Shown: positions 17,519 to 26,351, numbered from the stretch's first letter. The stretch is 64,000 nt of DNA from Sporosarcina sp. FSL W7-1349 (GCF_038003045.1 NZ_JBBOOK010000001.1:1178001-1242000); one strand, 5' to 3'. The notes: generated by a model not told the origin, from the letters alone. Made by a program: numbers and translations.

Positions 17519-17534
17519 TGAACGCGAACGTTCA
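17519..17534. promoter_or_regulatory. palindrome upstream of the activator gene
   Basis: TGAACGCGAACGTTCA is a perfect 16-bp palindrome about 30 bp before the activator ATG. It is a candidate operator, perhaps for autoregulation. No matching full site is seen at the three sigma-54 promoters. Confidence 0.4.
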
Positions 17535-17639
17535 ATATATTAACAATCAATTAACTGTATATTATTATTATTTTTATTTCAATACGGTTTGTGGGTGTCT
17601 ATTATACTTTCCAAAGAAAGACAGCTAACCAAAATTACA

Positions 17640-17668
17640 TTGACGAGCCAATTCGTGTATGCTAAATT
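17640..17668 (+). promoter_or_regulatory. sigma-A promoter of rpoN
   Basis: TTGACG, 17 bases, TAAATT. It is correctly placed about 70 bp before the rpoN start. Confidence 0.65.
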
Positions 17669-17738
17669 AATAGTCACGTAATAGTCAAAATTCATTGTAT
17701 AGTTCGCCTTCTATTGAAAACGGTTACAAAAAGGAAAG

Positions 17739-19103
17739 GTGGAGAAACCTTTGCAAATGAATGTCGGTTTAATGCAAAAACAGACGACCCAACTCGTGAT
17801 GACGACGGAATTACGGACCGCCATTTCGCTCTTGCAACATTCCGTGTTGGAGCTATCCGATTACATATATGAACAAGCGATCAGCAATCCTCTGATCGAC
17901 TTGGAATCCACACCATCCAAAGATTCGATCATCGAGCGTTCTACATTGCGCACGAGTAGCAAGAGCAGCTCGGAGTCGAATGATTTCTCCCCAATCGATC
18001 ATCTAAATTTGGAGAGGAAAACATTGCAAGACTACTTGTTATACCAAGCCGGGTTGACCCCATATCCCGAATCGGTCAAGGCAGGAATTCGGAATTTCAT
18101 ATATTCTATTGATGAAAATGGCTATTTGGCGGCACCATTGGATGAACTTTGCATGGAATTGAAGATTTCAGCGGAGGAGGGTAACCACATTCTTCGGCTC
18201 ATCCAGGAATTGGAGCCGGCGGGGGTCGGTGCCCGATCGATACAGGAGTGTATCCAACTGCAATTAAGGAAGTTACCGGAGCGGAACCCGCTGGCGGAGC
18301 GTATCATAGCAGAACATTTTGATGAGTATTCAACTCGCAGATGGAATGACATTGCGAGGAAACAGAAGGTGACGTTGCAGGACATTCAGTATATACATGA
18401 TTTGATTCAGACATTGGATCCGCGTCCGGGCGCAAAATATAATAGTGACATTACGAACTATATTGTGCCGGAAGTCTATGTACTGAAAGAGCCGAACGGG
18501 CTATCGGTCATCCTGAATGACGATTGTATCCCGAAAGTAAATTTAAACAGCGGTTATCTGGCCCTGCTGCAAGACAAGCAATCAATGGACTATGCCTATC
18601 TCAAGGAAAAGTACGAAGAGGTGAAACGGATCCAGCAAAGCCTGGCCCAGCGGCACTCCACTTTGTATAAAGTGGCTAAGGCTATCGTGGAGCATCAGGA
18701 AGACTTCTTTTATGAAGGGCTGAAAGCATTGAAGCCGATGACGTTGAAGCAGGTAGCGGATGAAATTGAAGTCCATGAATCGACCATCAGCCGGATTACG
18801 ACGAATAAATACATGGATACGCCGCTTGGGGTGTTTGAATTGAAATACTTCTTCACGGCAGGCCTCGGCGCAAACGATGCAACTAGCGGGGAAGTCTCCT
18901 CTTCCTATCTGAAGGATTTGATCCGAAAGCTCATTGATGCAGAGGACAAATCCAAACCGTATTCCGATCAAGATCTCGTCTCCATAATCGAAAAACAGGA
19001 GAAGGTTTCTCCTTCCCGGCGAGTCATTGCCAAATATCGGAACGAGTTGAACATTCCTTCATCCTCCAAGCGGAAACGATTTGCCGAAGTGCATTGTTAC
19101 TAA
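17739..19103 (+). CDS. rpoN: RNA polymerase sigma-54 factor RpoN (SigL)
   Basis: The alternative sigma factor that directs RNA polymerase to -24/-12 promoters. The 454-residue ORF shows all regions: the Gln/Leu-rich activator-contact region I (about 6-55, ending NPLIDLE), the core-binding domain, the helix-turn-helix (VADEIEVHESTISRITTNKYMDTP) and the C-terminal RpoN box (SRRVIAKYRNELNIPSSSKRKR, about 425-446). GTG 17739, TTG 17751 and ATG 17757 are all possible starts; the TTG has AAAGGTGG at the best spacing. It is divergent from the PrpR-type activator, an unusual and telling location. In Bacillus subtilis sigL also lies near a catabolic gene set (lev). Confidence 0.95.
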   Translation: MEKPLQMNVGLMQKQTTQLVMTTELRTAISLLQHSVLELSDYIYEQAISNPLIDLESTPSKDSIIERSTLRTSSKSSSESNDFSPIDHLNLERKTLQDYLLYQAGLTPYPESVKAGIRNFIYSIDENGYLAAPLDELCMELKISAEEGNHILRLIQELEPAGVGARSIQECIQLQLRKLPERNPLAERIIAEHFDEYSTRRWNDIARKQKVTLQDIQYIHDLIQTLDPRPGAKYNSDITNYIVPEVYVLKEPNGLSVILNDDCIPKVNLNSGYLALLQDKQSMDYAYLKEKYEEVKRIQQSLAQRHSTLYKVAKAIVEHQEDFFYEGLKALKPMTLKQVADEIEVHESTISRITTNKYMDTPLGVFELKYFFTAGLGANDATSGEVSSSYLKDLIRKLIDAEDKSKPYSDQDLVSIIEKQEKVSPSRRVIAKYRNELNIPSSSKRKRFAEVHCY

Positions 19104-19113
19104 CCCGAATGAA

Positions 19114-19151
19114 AAATGTCCGAAAAGGCGATTGCCTCCGGACATTTTTTT
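19114..19151 (+). terminator. terminator of rpoN
   Basis: AAATGTCCG (19114-19122) pairs with CGGACATTT (19139-19147), followed by TTTT. An inner AGGC/GCCT stem extends it. Confidence 0.88.
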
Positions 19152-19153
19152 CG

Positions 19154-19789
19154 TTACCGCTGTAATGTATACGTATTAAATTCACCTTCGGGCGCGCTAT
19201 TAAAATAACTCGTTCCGTTCACTTCATAGCGGACGGCATAGGTAATGCCTCCCCCTCCGTCCCGTATCCCTTTCACCTGGATCGTTCCGACTGTCGGCAC
19301 GGTCATCGCTTTTGGTTTGTGGCGGATCATGAACGGTTCAGATGTCGGGAGCCCGTCGACGAGCACTTGAACATAATCGCCATCCTCCGCTGCATAGTCC
19401 CAAATCCAAAGTTTTGCCTCGTCCCCTCCGAATGAATGCTGAATCGTATAGTCTTGCTCCCCGATGTTTTGATCATCTCTTAACAGAATCGTGCCGGCGG
19501 AAACACCCGTGGACACTTTAGTCTCCAAAGCGTTGCGTGCCGCTTCGGAAGACTCCGGGGTCGAGGAATTCCAGAATACGAGCATCCCGAACCCGATCGC
19601 AAAGCTCATTAGTCCATACAGTTTCAATGGACGGTCATTGCGCTTCCGGATTGGTTTTTCATCTGTTTCCGGGGCGCCCCATGAACCGTCTTCCCCGAAG
19701 CGCGGCCTGCCGTCGATCCTCCCTTTCTTTTTCGACGGCTTCCTTACTTCTTCCAGTTTGCTCCTCAAGTCTTTTTTCTTATCAGTCAT
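19154..19789 (-). CDS. single-pass membrane protein of unknown function
   Basis: I do not recognise the family. The 211-residue product has a charged, Lys/Arg-rich cytoplasmic head (1-50), one membrane helix (about 54-72, LYGLMSFAIGFGMLVFWN) and an extracellular domain of about 130 residues rich in Gly, Asp and beta-type sequence. The tail segment has TIQVKGIRDGGGGITYAV. It is the last of three overlapping or tightly spaced leftward genes, 4 bp after a four-helix membrane protein and the large AAA+ protein, and is likely part of the same complex or process. Confidence 0.75.
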   Translation of the reverse strand: MTDKKKDLRSKLEEVRKPSKKKGRIDGRPRFGEDGSWGAPETDEKPIRKRNDRPLKLYGLMSFAIGFGMLVFWNSSTPESSEAARNALETKVSTGVSAGTILLRDDQNIGEQDYTIQHSFGGDEAKLWIWDYAAEDGDYVQVLVDGLPTSEPFMIRHKPKAMTVPTVGTIQVKGIRDGGGGITYAVRYEVNGTSYFNSAPEGEFNTYTLQR

Positions 19790-19793
19790 TGTC

Positions 19794-20234
19794 CTACCTC
19801 ATTTCCACAGAGCTCACCGGCTTTTTCCGGAAATAAATGCTCATTGCCAATCTCGCCCCAATGATGAATACGATCATGAAAATGGTGAAGAGCAGATGGC
19901 GCGTCTCATTCGATATTTCATATCCCGTATTCAAGATCATCAACGCCACGTTCGCTATGATCAGATTTATGAAAAAGATAGAAATGAACGGATAGAGCCA
20001 AGGCAAGGCCCGGTACATCCGCCGCAACGCCGGCACGAGCATCGAAATCCCGATGAACAAGCCGGAAATGCCGATGAGTGCTATGGAAGATTGTGGTCCC
20101 GCAAACCCGGACGCGCGGATGGACTCGACATCCCATACAAACATAAGCGGGGTAAAGATCAAAATGAAAAAGACGAGAGACATCGGAAAAAGGAAATAGA
20201 GTATTGCCGCCACTGCAGCCAATTTGCTTTTCAT
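19794..20234 (-). CDS. four-helix membrane protein of unknown function
   Basis: A 146-residue protein with about four membrane helices (residues 8-25, 32-55, 80-100, 112-132 roughly) ending in a basic tail. No family is recognised. The ATG at 20234 is preferred; an alternative GTG at 20243 overlaps the AAA+ gene stop codon (20240-20242), which points to coupled translation in either case. It is the middle gene of a three-gene operon with the large AAA+ protein. Confidence 0.72.
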   Translation of the reverse strand: MKSKLAAVAAILYFLFPMSLVFFILIFTPLMFVWDVESIRASGFAGPQSSIALIGISGLFIGISMLVPALRRMYRALPWLYPFISIFFINLIIANVALMILNTGYEISNETRHLLFTIFMIVFIIGARLAMSIYFRKKPVSSVEMR

Positions 20235-20239
20235 CGATC

Positions 20240-23200
20240 TCACACCCTTTCCAGATCATCCGCTTGAATCGTCATTAATTCTTCCCTTGTCAGTTGCATA
20301 TCGCCACTTAACCGGATCGCTTGATTATTGATCGCCCGCTCATACAAGTTTCGCACATAACGTCCATTTCCGAAATGCGATTCCTGTGACACTTCGGATA
20401 ATATCTTTTCCAGTTTCTCCTTAGCTGGAGCATCTAGGACATATCCCCTGCCTTGGAAAAACTGTTCGGAAATCTTCATTAATTGATCCGTCGAATAGTC
20501 TTTGAATTCAATGATATTCGGGAATCTCGATTTCAACCCTGGATTGATGGCCAGGAACCGGTCCATGTCTTCGCTGTAGCCGGCAAGGATGACAACGAGC
20601 CGGTCGCGATGGTCATCCATCATTTTCACTAACGTGTCGATCGCCTCCTTGCCGAAATCATTCGCGCCGCCTTGCGCGAGGGAATAGGCTTCATCGATGA
20701 ACAGCACCCCGTCCATCGCAGATAAGAGGACTTCCCTCGTCTTCATCGCCGTCTGGCCGACATAGCCAGCGACGAGGTCGGCCCGATCCGTTTCAACGAG
20801 CTTGTTCGTGCGGATGACTCCGATGTGATAAAGGACTTGAGCCACCGTCCGGGCGACCATCGTTTTCCCGGTGCCCGGATTGCCTTTGAAGATCATATGC
20901 ATCGTCTGGGAATCATCGACGATCATTCCAAGTTTTTTCCGCTCGTTCTGCATACGAAGACGGGCATTCAAGCTGCGGATATAGTCTTTTACTTCATCCA
21001 GCCCGATGATGGCCGCCAATTCCGTCTCCAAATTGAAATCATTTTTCACCTTTTCCATCGGTTTGATATCCTGCGGGATGACCATCTGCATTTCTTCCGT
21101 CGGCACATCCGTTGTCGCGATTCGGGCAGACTGGTTTCTCGTTATCTCCTCTATATAGTTCCGGACCATGCGCCCGTTCCCGGAATCCACTGTCGCCTGC
21201 TTATGCATGAGGCCGACCTGCTCTTCCAACAATTGCTGCGCATCCGCCGCAAGCCGGAACCCTTTAGCCGAAATGATTTTCTGGGCGATGCGGAACAATT
21301 CATCCACATTGTAATCCGGAAACTCGATCTGGAGCGGGAACCTTGAAGCGAGCCCGGAATTCGATTTCATGAAATCTTTCATTTCCTTCTCATACCCTGC
21401 CAGGATGACGACCAACTCTCCGCGATAATCCTCAATCAATTTCACGAGCGTATTGATCGCTTCCTTGCCGAAGCTGTCCCCCTCCGATGCCAATGCGTAT
21501 GCTTCGTCGATGAAGAGGACACCGCCAAGCGCCGAGCGGAACACTTCCTCCGTCTTCTTCGCCGTCTGGCCGACATATTGGGACACTAGGCCGCCGCGGT
21601 CAACTTCCACGAGATGGCCGGATTTCAACATGCCCATCTCCTTGAACATATCTGCGACGAGCCTGGCGATGGTCGTTTTCCCTGTCCCCGGGTTTCCGCT
21701 GAACACCATATTGAGCGATTGCGTCGTATCCACCTGTAAACCAGCAACCCGTCGCTTCTCTTCCGCGATCAACAGCTTATGCTGCATTCGAACAAAGTCT
21801 TTCACTTGCGAAAGCCCGATGATTTGCGCCAAGGCCGTTTCCAAATCGAAATGTCCGCTCTCCTGGAAATTGAAATCTTCATATCGAAGTTCATCTAACT
21901 CGGCTGACGGGTCTTCATTCAACCGCTTGGATTGGTTCAGGATGGCGCTTTCCACAATATTGCGCACCAATCTTCCGTTGCCGCTGTCGTTGCGGCCTTT
22001 GATCTGCTTTTTGTCGAATAATTTAATAAGCGCTTCCTGGCAATCCTCCGCAATCCGGTATCCTTTGCCGCGAGCTGTAATCCGGGCGATTTCCCAAAGC
22101 TCCTCCGACGTATAATCCTCGAAATGGATCAGATTTGGAAAACGCGATTTCAAGCCGGGGTTCACTTTGAGGAATTTTTCCATTTCATCCCCATAGCCGG
22201 CCAGCACGACGACTAAGTCATTGCGATGATCTTCCATCCCTTTGACGAGCGTGTCAATCGCTTCCAAGCCGAAGAGATCATGCTTATCCCGGCAGAGCGC
22301 GTACGCTTCGTCGATGAACAGCACTCCGCCGAGAGCCGATTTGATGACGTCATTCGTTAATCTTGCCGTCTGCCCGACATATTGGCCGACGAGATCCGCC
22401 CGTGTCACCTCCCGTAACTGGCCGGTCGATAAGACACCGAGCGCTTTTAAGTATTTCGCGACGATCCTGGCGATGGTCGTCTTTCCTGTCCCCGGATTGC
22501 CGGCAAAAATCATGTGCATGGAGACACCTGCTGAGCGAATCCCTGCCAATTCGCGGCGCTGCTGGATTTTCAAATGGTCTTCCAGTTGGAGCACGTAGTT
22601 CTTAACAGCATCGATTCCGACAATGGAGGCTAATTCCCGCTTCACTTCCTTAATGCCCGCGTCCATTTTTTTCGGCAATAGCTCCGACAGCTGGTGAGTT
22701 TCGCCATTGATGACCGCCGTATACCCCATTGCGGATTTCGCAAGCGGCACCGTTTCGTCCAAATTTCCCGGATTTCGCAATTTATACTCAGCAAGCGGCC
22801 GGAACAATTGTTCATCGACAAAATTCTGTAATCCGTTGACACCCGTCGAAGTCCTGAATTGCTGACTCGTCTCCTGAAGCACCCTTTCATCCCAGTCAAT
22901 GAGGATGGCCAGCTGCACGAGGCACTTCTGCTTCAGTCCCTCTAGAAGACGTCGGGTCAGTTCCCGCAATTCCATCTCCGAGAACGAGGACGTCTGCGTG
23001 ATGTCGCCGACCGCCCCCATGAACTTGGTGCCGAACACCTCAAACACATCTTGCTCACCTTTTTCAGATGTGAAAATGAAGAACTTGCCGTTCGCCCCCA
23101 CTTCGCTAATGGAATTTTGCACAAGCATCCCCGTCGCTTCCACCAACGCATTATTCTGGAAGACATACCTCGAGCTCAATGCATACGTCCCGGTAATGGC

Positions 23201-23866
23201 CAGTGTCGAGATGACGTCGATGACACTTGAATGGCCTTTCTCGAAGTTCTCGAACAGGACCGCATCCGATTGTCCGTAGAGGCATTTATATAGATCCGAT
23301 AAAAATAACGGGAACTCGGAAACTGTCGTGTATGAAACGAGATCCATCTTCATGACCGTCTCGCTATTGGCCAGACGATGCTGTTTCATATAGTACATCG
23401 TCCGGTCGATGCTCGTTTTCCGACCGGTCCCTTTATTGCCGAGAACAAACAGGACGTTTTTCGGTTTCGTTCCGTCAAAGCCGGTGATGAACGGTCGTTG
23501 AAACGCAATCATCAGCTGGTCGAGGAAGTCCTCCTGTCCGACAATGTCATGGGCCAGATAGGAGCGGATCCCCGCAAAGATACCCGGGATATCGGAGCCG
23601 GTCCACTTCGTCCGATCCTTATATTGATAAGCTGCCGTATCGCCTTGCGGCTGTTTCGCCATCCGGATGGTGCTATCCATAGCCGGTGCCACGGGAGTCG
23701 GAGCCGTTTCTTGTTGCCCGCCGCCGGTCATCGTCTGCTGCTGATGCAGTTGCGTACCCGCTTGCGCACGATTCCGTTTTGCGAGAAACCCTTTCTCCTT
23801 CATCACTTGAACGATCTGATATTCCGGGAGAAGGAACTTGATGACTTCCACTATATTCATTCGCAT
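20240..23866 (-). CDS. large AAA+ ATPase with three CbbX/SpoVK-type domains
   Basis: A cytoplasmic protein of about 1208 residues. Three full CbbX/SpoVK-type AAA+ domains repeat in tandem, each with Walker A GNPGTGKT (near residues 457, 724 and 998), Walker B VLFIDEAYAL or VLFIDEAYSL, and a conserved RLVRNIVE/RMVRNYIE/RYVRNLYE helix. Before them (about 90-330) is a degenerate AAA+ domain with Walker A GNKGTGRKTS but no matching Walker B. The first 90 residues are a low-complexity Gln/Thr/Pro stretch. The start is set at 23866 behind AAAGGCGG; upstream ATG 23887 is also open. Family members remodel protein complexes (SpoVK, CbbX, ESX EccA). The linked membrane proteins suggest a membrane target. 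Confidence 0.88.
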   Translation of the reverse strand: MRMNIVEVIKFLLPEYQIVQVMKEKGFLAKRNRAQAGTQLHQQQTMTGGGQQETAPTPVAPAMDSTIRMAKQPQGDTAAYQYKDRTKWTGSDIPGIFAGIRSYLAHDIVGQEDFLDQLMIAFQRPFITGFDGTKPKNVLFVLGNKGTGRKTSIDRTMYYMKQHRLANSETVMKMDLVSYTTVSEFPLFLSDLYKCLYGQSDAVLFENFEKGHSSVIDVISTLAITGTYALSSRYVFQNNALVEATGMLVQNSISEVGANGKFFIFTSEKGEQDVFEVFGTKFMGAVGDITQTSSFSEMELRELTRRLLEGLKQKCLVQLAILIDWDERVLQETSQQFRTSTGVNGLQNFVDEQLFRPLAEYKLRNPGNLDETVPLAKSAMGYTAVINGETHQLSELLPKKMDAGIKEVKRELASIVGIDAVKNYVLQLEDHLKIQQRRELAGIRSAGVSMHMIFAGNPGTGKTTIARIVAKYLKALGVLSTGQLREVTRADLVGQYVGQTARLTNDVIKSALGGVLFIDEAYALCRDKHDLFGLEAIDTLVKGMEDHRNDLVVVLAGYGDEMEKFLKVNPGLKSRFPNLIHFEDYTSEELWEIARITARGKGYRIAEDCQEALIKLFDKKQIKGRNDSGNGRLVRNIVESAILNQSKRLNEDPSAELDELRYEDFNFQESGHFDLETALAQIIGLSQVKDFVRMQHKLLIAEEKRRVAGLQVDTTQSLNMVFSGNPGTGKTTIARLVADMFKEMGMLKSGHLVEVDRGGLVSQYVGQTAKKTEEVFRSALGGVLFIDEAYALASEGDSFGKEAINTLVKLIEDYRGELVVILAGYEKEMKDFMKSNSGLASRFPLQIEFPDYNVDELFRIAQKIISAKGFRLAADAQQLLEEQVGLMHKQATVDSGNGRMVRNYIEEITRNQSARIATTDVPTEEMQMVIPQDIKPMEKVKNDFNLETELAAIIGLDEVKDYIRSLNARLRMQNERKKLGMIVDDSQTMHMIFKGNPGTGKTMVARTVAQVLYHIGVIRTNKLVETDRADLVAGYVGQTAMKTREVLLSAMDGVLFIDEAYSLAQGGANDFGKEAIDTLVKMMDDHRDRLVVILAGYSEDMDRFLAINPGLKSRFPNIIEFKDYSTDQLMKISEQFFQGRGYVLDAPAKEKLEKILSEVSQESHFGNGRYVRNLYERAINNQAIRLSGDMQLTREELMTIQADDLERV

Positions 23867-24048
23867 CGATGCCGCCTTTCCTAGCATTCCATAATTCTAT
23901 CCACTTTGAATCCGAAAGTTTTCCTAAGCTCACAAGGGTGCTCCCCCATGGTTTCTATCTATTATAATAGGTATGATCTTTATTTGTAAGGAACGTTTCA
24001 TCTATCGTCCCTGCCCTAGTCTTGTAATACGGATGACCTAACGTAAAT

Positions 24049-24073
24049 GTTTCAGATTGAGTGGGTGGGGTAT
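24049..24073 (+). promoter_or_regulatory. candidate sigma-B promoter of the yflT-like gene
   Basis: GTTTCA, 13 bases, GGGTAT closely matches the sigma-B consensus GTTTAA-N12-14-GGGTAT. It lies about 45 bp before the start codon of a general-stress gene. Confidence 0.75.
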
Positions 24074-24118
24074 TTTCTAGAGTAGTTACACTAGACAAAT
24101 TTTCAGGAGGCGATAGAA

Positions 24119-24589
24119 ATGGTACAACGACATGTAGTAGGTTACTATAATACAGAAACAGAAGCGATTGCAGCGATCGAAGATTTGAAAAGGCAAGGGT
24201 ACACTTCTGATGAAATCTCGGTCGTCAGCAAGCATAGCGAAAATGTTGATCATATTGCAGAAGAGACCGGAACGCATGCTGCGGACGGCGCGGCAACGGG
24301 TGCCGCAACAGGCGGTGTTCTCGGCGGCCTAGGCGGTGTGCTGGCAGGACTCGGCGCTTTGGCAATCCCGGGAATCGGGCCGATTGTGGCAGCCGGGCCG
24401 ATTGTCGCCGGAATCACCGGCGCGGCTGCCGGAGCTGGAGTCGGTGGATTGGCTGGCGCGTTGATCGGAATGGGTATTCCAGAAGAGGAAGCACATCGGT
24501 ATGATGATTATTTCAATGAAGGAAAGATTCTCGTTCTAGTTGATGGAGATTATCGCCGCCCGACTGATATCGATCGACCGCTTGTCTGA
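24119..24589 (+). CDS. YflT-domain general stress protein
   Basis: A 156-residue protein with an N-terminal YflT domain (about 5-50, VVGYYNTETEAIAAIEDLKRQG). A Gly/Ala-rich central region follows (about 55-125) with GAATGGVLGGLGG-type repeats that could insert in or lie on a membrane, and an acidic tail. Homologues (Bacillus YflT, GSP17M) belong to the sigma-B regulon; their biochemical role is unknown. The ATG at 24119 has an AGGAGG site and the sigma-B-like promoter fits. It is a single-gene unit closed by a terminator at 24606-24637. Confidence 0.85.
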   Translation: MVQRHVVGYYNTETEAIAAIEDLKRQGYTSDEISVVSKHSENVDHIAEETGTHAADGAATGAATGGVLGGLGGVLAGLGALAIPGIGPIVAAGPIVAGITGAAAGAGVGGLAGALIGMGIPEEEAHRYDDYFNEGKILVLVDGDYRRPTDIDRPLV

Positions 24590-24605
24590 ATAAAACATAT
24601 TACAG

Positions 24606-24637
24606 AACCGCTCACTCATTAGGTGGGCGGTTTTATT
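24606..24637 (+). terminator. terminator of the yflT-like gene
   Basis: AACCGCTCAC pairs with GGTGGGCGGTT across a 6-nt loop and is followed by TTTTATT. Confidence 0.8.
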
Positions 24638-24731
24638 ATGGAAAGAATTCCATAGAAGGTTGTTCAATTTTTTCATTGATTGGGAATCATGTTATACTGA
24701 TTGAACTATTGATACAAGGAGGAGATCGGGG

Positions 24732-24908
24732 ATGCAGTATAGCAAAGTCAAAATGGAGCAGCTTGTGAAAAATGAGCCCGAATTAACGAAACGGCTAAAG
24801 CAGGTGATGAAAGAATTTGAGATGGAGAAGAGCTTCGCCTTGAAAGCAATTTATCATTCGGAAGTGAAAGACGGGGGCAAATACCAGAAGGCTTATCAGG
24901 AACTGTAA
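24732..24908 (+). CDS. small charged protein, 58 residues
   Basis: A short gene starting MQYSKVKMEQLVKNEPEL and ending YQKAYQEL. AAGGAGG lies 9 nt before the ATG, and codon use matches neighbouring genes. The product is highly charged and predicted helical (Lys/Glu-rich) with no signal or membrane segment. I do not recognise a family. It sits alone between the yflT-like gene and the DUF421 gene. Confidence 0.7.
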   Translation: MQYSKVKMEQLVKNEPELTKRLKQVMKEFEMEKSFALKAIYHSEVKDGGKYQKAYQEL

Positions 24909-24997
24909 AGACAAAAGGTCCAAAAAAGTGTCAATCTTAGCAATGAAGCACAAATACGAGGGAACAAAGCGGATGCTTCATTCCCTCGCGCAGTGGA

Positions 24998-25693
24998 TCA
25001 GTCAAAATTTGCCGTTTGTTCATAAGTCCGGATGAAAAAGCCTTCGGTGGACGACCATTCGCAATATAAAATGTCACGCATTGCCCTGTGACCTAATTTC
25101 TGCAATTCGCTCCGCAGCCAGTCCTCCGTTTTTCCGATGAACTCGAGCACTTCCGGCTTGATTTCCCCCTCATCCACTAACAGGACGGACGGTTCCTCTT
25201 CCGCTTTTTCGATATTCAAATCTTGGAGAGTGACGGGTTGGTAGGCGGCGTATGGATTGATGGAGATATCACCTCCGGGCTCGATGTATAAATCACGGAC
25301 TTCGCGCAACGAGAAGATGCCTTGCTGGCGAAGCATCGTCCGTAGCTGCTCCATTTCCAATTGGTTTTTCTCCAGTAGATTTTTATTGATTTTGCCGTCC
25401 GCAATGAGTTTGTCGGGCGAGCCTTTGATCCAGATTCGTAATGTATTGGAGCGGACGACGAGTTTTTCGACAAGATAAATCGCCACCGCCCAGACGGCCA
25501 GCGAGAATAAGAACATGGGAATGGTGATTTTCGGATCGTATAACGTCTCCTCGAGGATTCCACCGAACATGAGAAGATAGATAATATCATAGGGGGTCAT
25601 TTCAGCAAGATGCTTCTTCCCCAACAAGCGGAGCACGATGATGAATGCCAATAATCCGATGATCAATTTTGCTCCATTGGTGAGATATTCCAC
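24998..25693 (-). CDS. DUF421 (YetF/YcaP-type) membrane protein
   Basis: A 231-residue protein with three N-terminal membrane helices (about 8-80) and a C-terminal cytoplasmic domain. The family motif is GKKHLAEMTPYDIIYLLMFGGILEE (about 25-50), and the segment RLIWIKGSPDKLIADGKI-like follows. The DUF421/YetF family is common in Bacillales, where paralogues are often in sporulation or stress regulons; the function is unsettled. The start is GTG at 25693 with GGAGG 9 nt upstream. It is monocistronic. Confidence 0.88.
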   Translation of the reverse strand: MEYLTNGAKLIIGLLAFIIVLRLLGKKHLAEMTPYDIIYLLMFGGILEETLYDPKITIPMFLFSLAVWAVAIYLVEKLVVRSNTLRIWIKGSPDKLIADGKINKNLLEKNQLEMEQLRTMLRQQGIFSLREVRDLYIEPGGDISINPYAAYQPVTLQDLNIEKAEEEPSVLLVDEGEIKPEVLEFIGKTEDWLRSELQKLGHRAMRDILYCEWSSTEGFFIRTYEQTANFD

Positions 25694-25780
25694 ACTCCCC
25701 TACCTCCTCTACTTCTAGTTACTCTTGTTTTACCCCTAATTAGCTGTTTAGCAACCTGGAAATAGATTGAAAGGTGAGCG

Positions 25781-25821
25781 AAAAAAACAGCCGAAGCGGG
25801 GGGAACTCGCTTCAGCTGTTT
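25781..25821 (-). terminator. terminator of the KGG-repeat gene
   Basis: A long stem (AAACAGCCGAAGCG with CGCTTCAGCTGTTT, one mismatch) is followed by TTTTTTT on the minus strand. Confidence 0.9.
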
Positions 25822-25832
25822 GGCGATGTCCT

Positions 25833-26195
25833 TTATTTGTCGTCCCTTTGCCGGGCACGGGCTTCGCCGCCTTTGCGGCCCGCCTCCTCTTGGCTCATCT
25901 TGCCATTGTTGTTATCATTGTCGTTTTGGCGCGCCCGGGCTTCTCCGCCTTTACGACCGATTTCTTCGTAGAATTCACTGTCATGGTTTTTCGCAGTCGC
26001 TTCGCCGCCTTTGCGGCCGATCTCTTCGTAGAACTCATGGCCATGTTTCTCGGAAGTCGCTTCGCCGCCTTTACGGCCGATTTCCTCGTAGAACTCACGG
26101 TCATGATTTCTCGCAGTCGCTTCGCCACCTTTGCGGCCTGCTTCTTCTAGAGACATTTTTCCACGGTTTTGGTTGTTATCATTGTTTCGTGCCAT
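25833..26195 (-). CDS. KGG-repeat general stress protein (GsiB-like)
   Basis: A very hydrophilic 120-residue protein made of five copies of the KGG motif (E-E-[AI]-G-R-K-G-G-E-A), separated by Asn/Asp/His-rich linkers. The three central copies are nearly identical at DNA level in units of about 66 bp. It resembles GsiB of Bacillus subtilis, a desiccation- and stress-induced hydrophilin under sigma-B control. A sigma-B-like promoter lies upstream. No enzymatic role is expected. Confidence 0.9.
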   Translation of the reverse strand: MARNNDNNQNRGKMSLEEAGRKGGEATARNHDREFYEEIGRKGGEATSEKHGHEFYEEIGRKGGEATAKNHDSEFYEEIGRKGGEARARQNDNDNNNGKMSQEEAGRKGGEARARQRDDK

Positions 26196-26241
26196 AGTAT
26201 GAATCTCTCCTTTTTTTATGTTATTTCTTACACTCTATGTT

Positions 26242-26265
26242 TATCCCGGAACGCGTGATCTAAAC
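26242..26265 (-). promoter_or_regulatory. candidate sigma-B promoter of the KGG-repeat gene
   Basis: On the minus strand GTTTAG, 12 bases, GGGATA lies about 47 bp before the start codon. It resembles the sigma-B consensus and fits the gene family. The -10 match is not perfect. Confidence 0.55.
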
Positions 26266-26313
26266 ACCATTCGGCAATCTGTAACAGTCGTAATAAACGT
26301 CATTTGATTGAAA

Positions 26314-26346
26314 TAAAAAAATCAGCCACTGGGTATGCGGCTGATT
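26314..26346 (-). terminator. terminator of the ctaM-like gene
   Basis: AATCAGCC pairs with GGCTGATT and is followed on the minus strand by TTTTTTATTT. Confidence 0.85.
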
Positions 26347-26351
26347 CGGTA

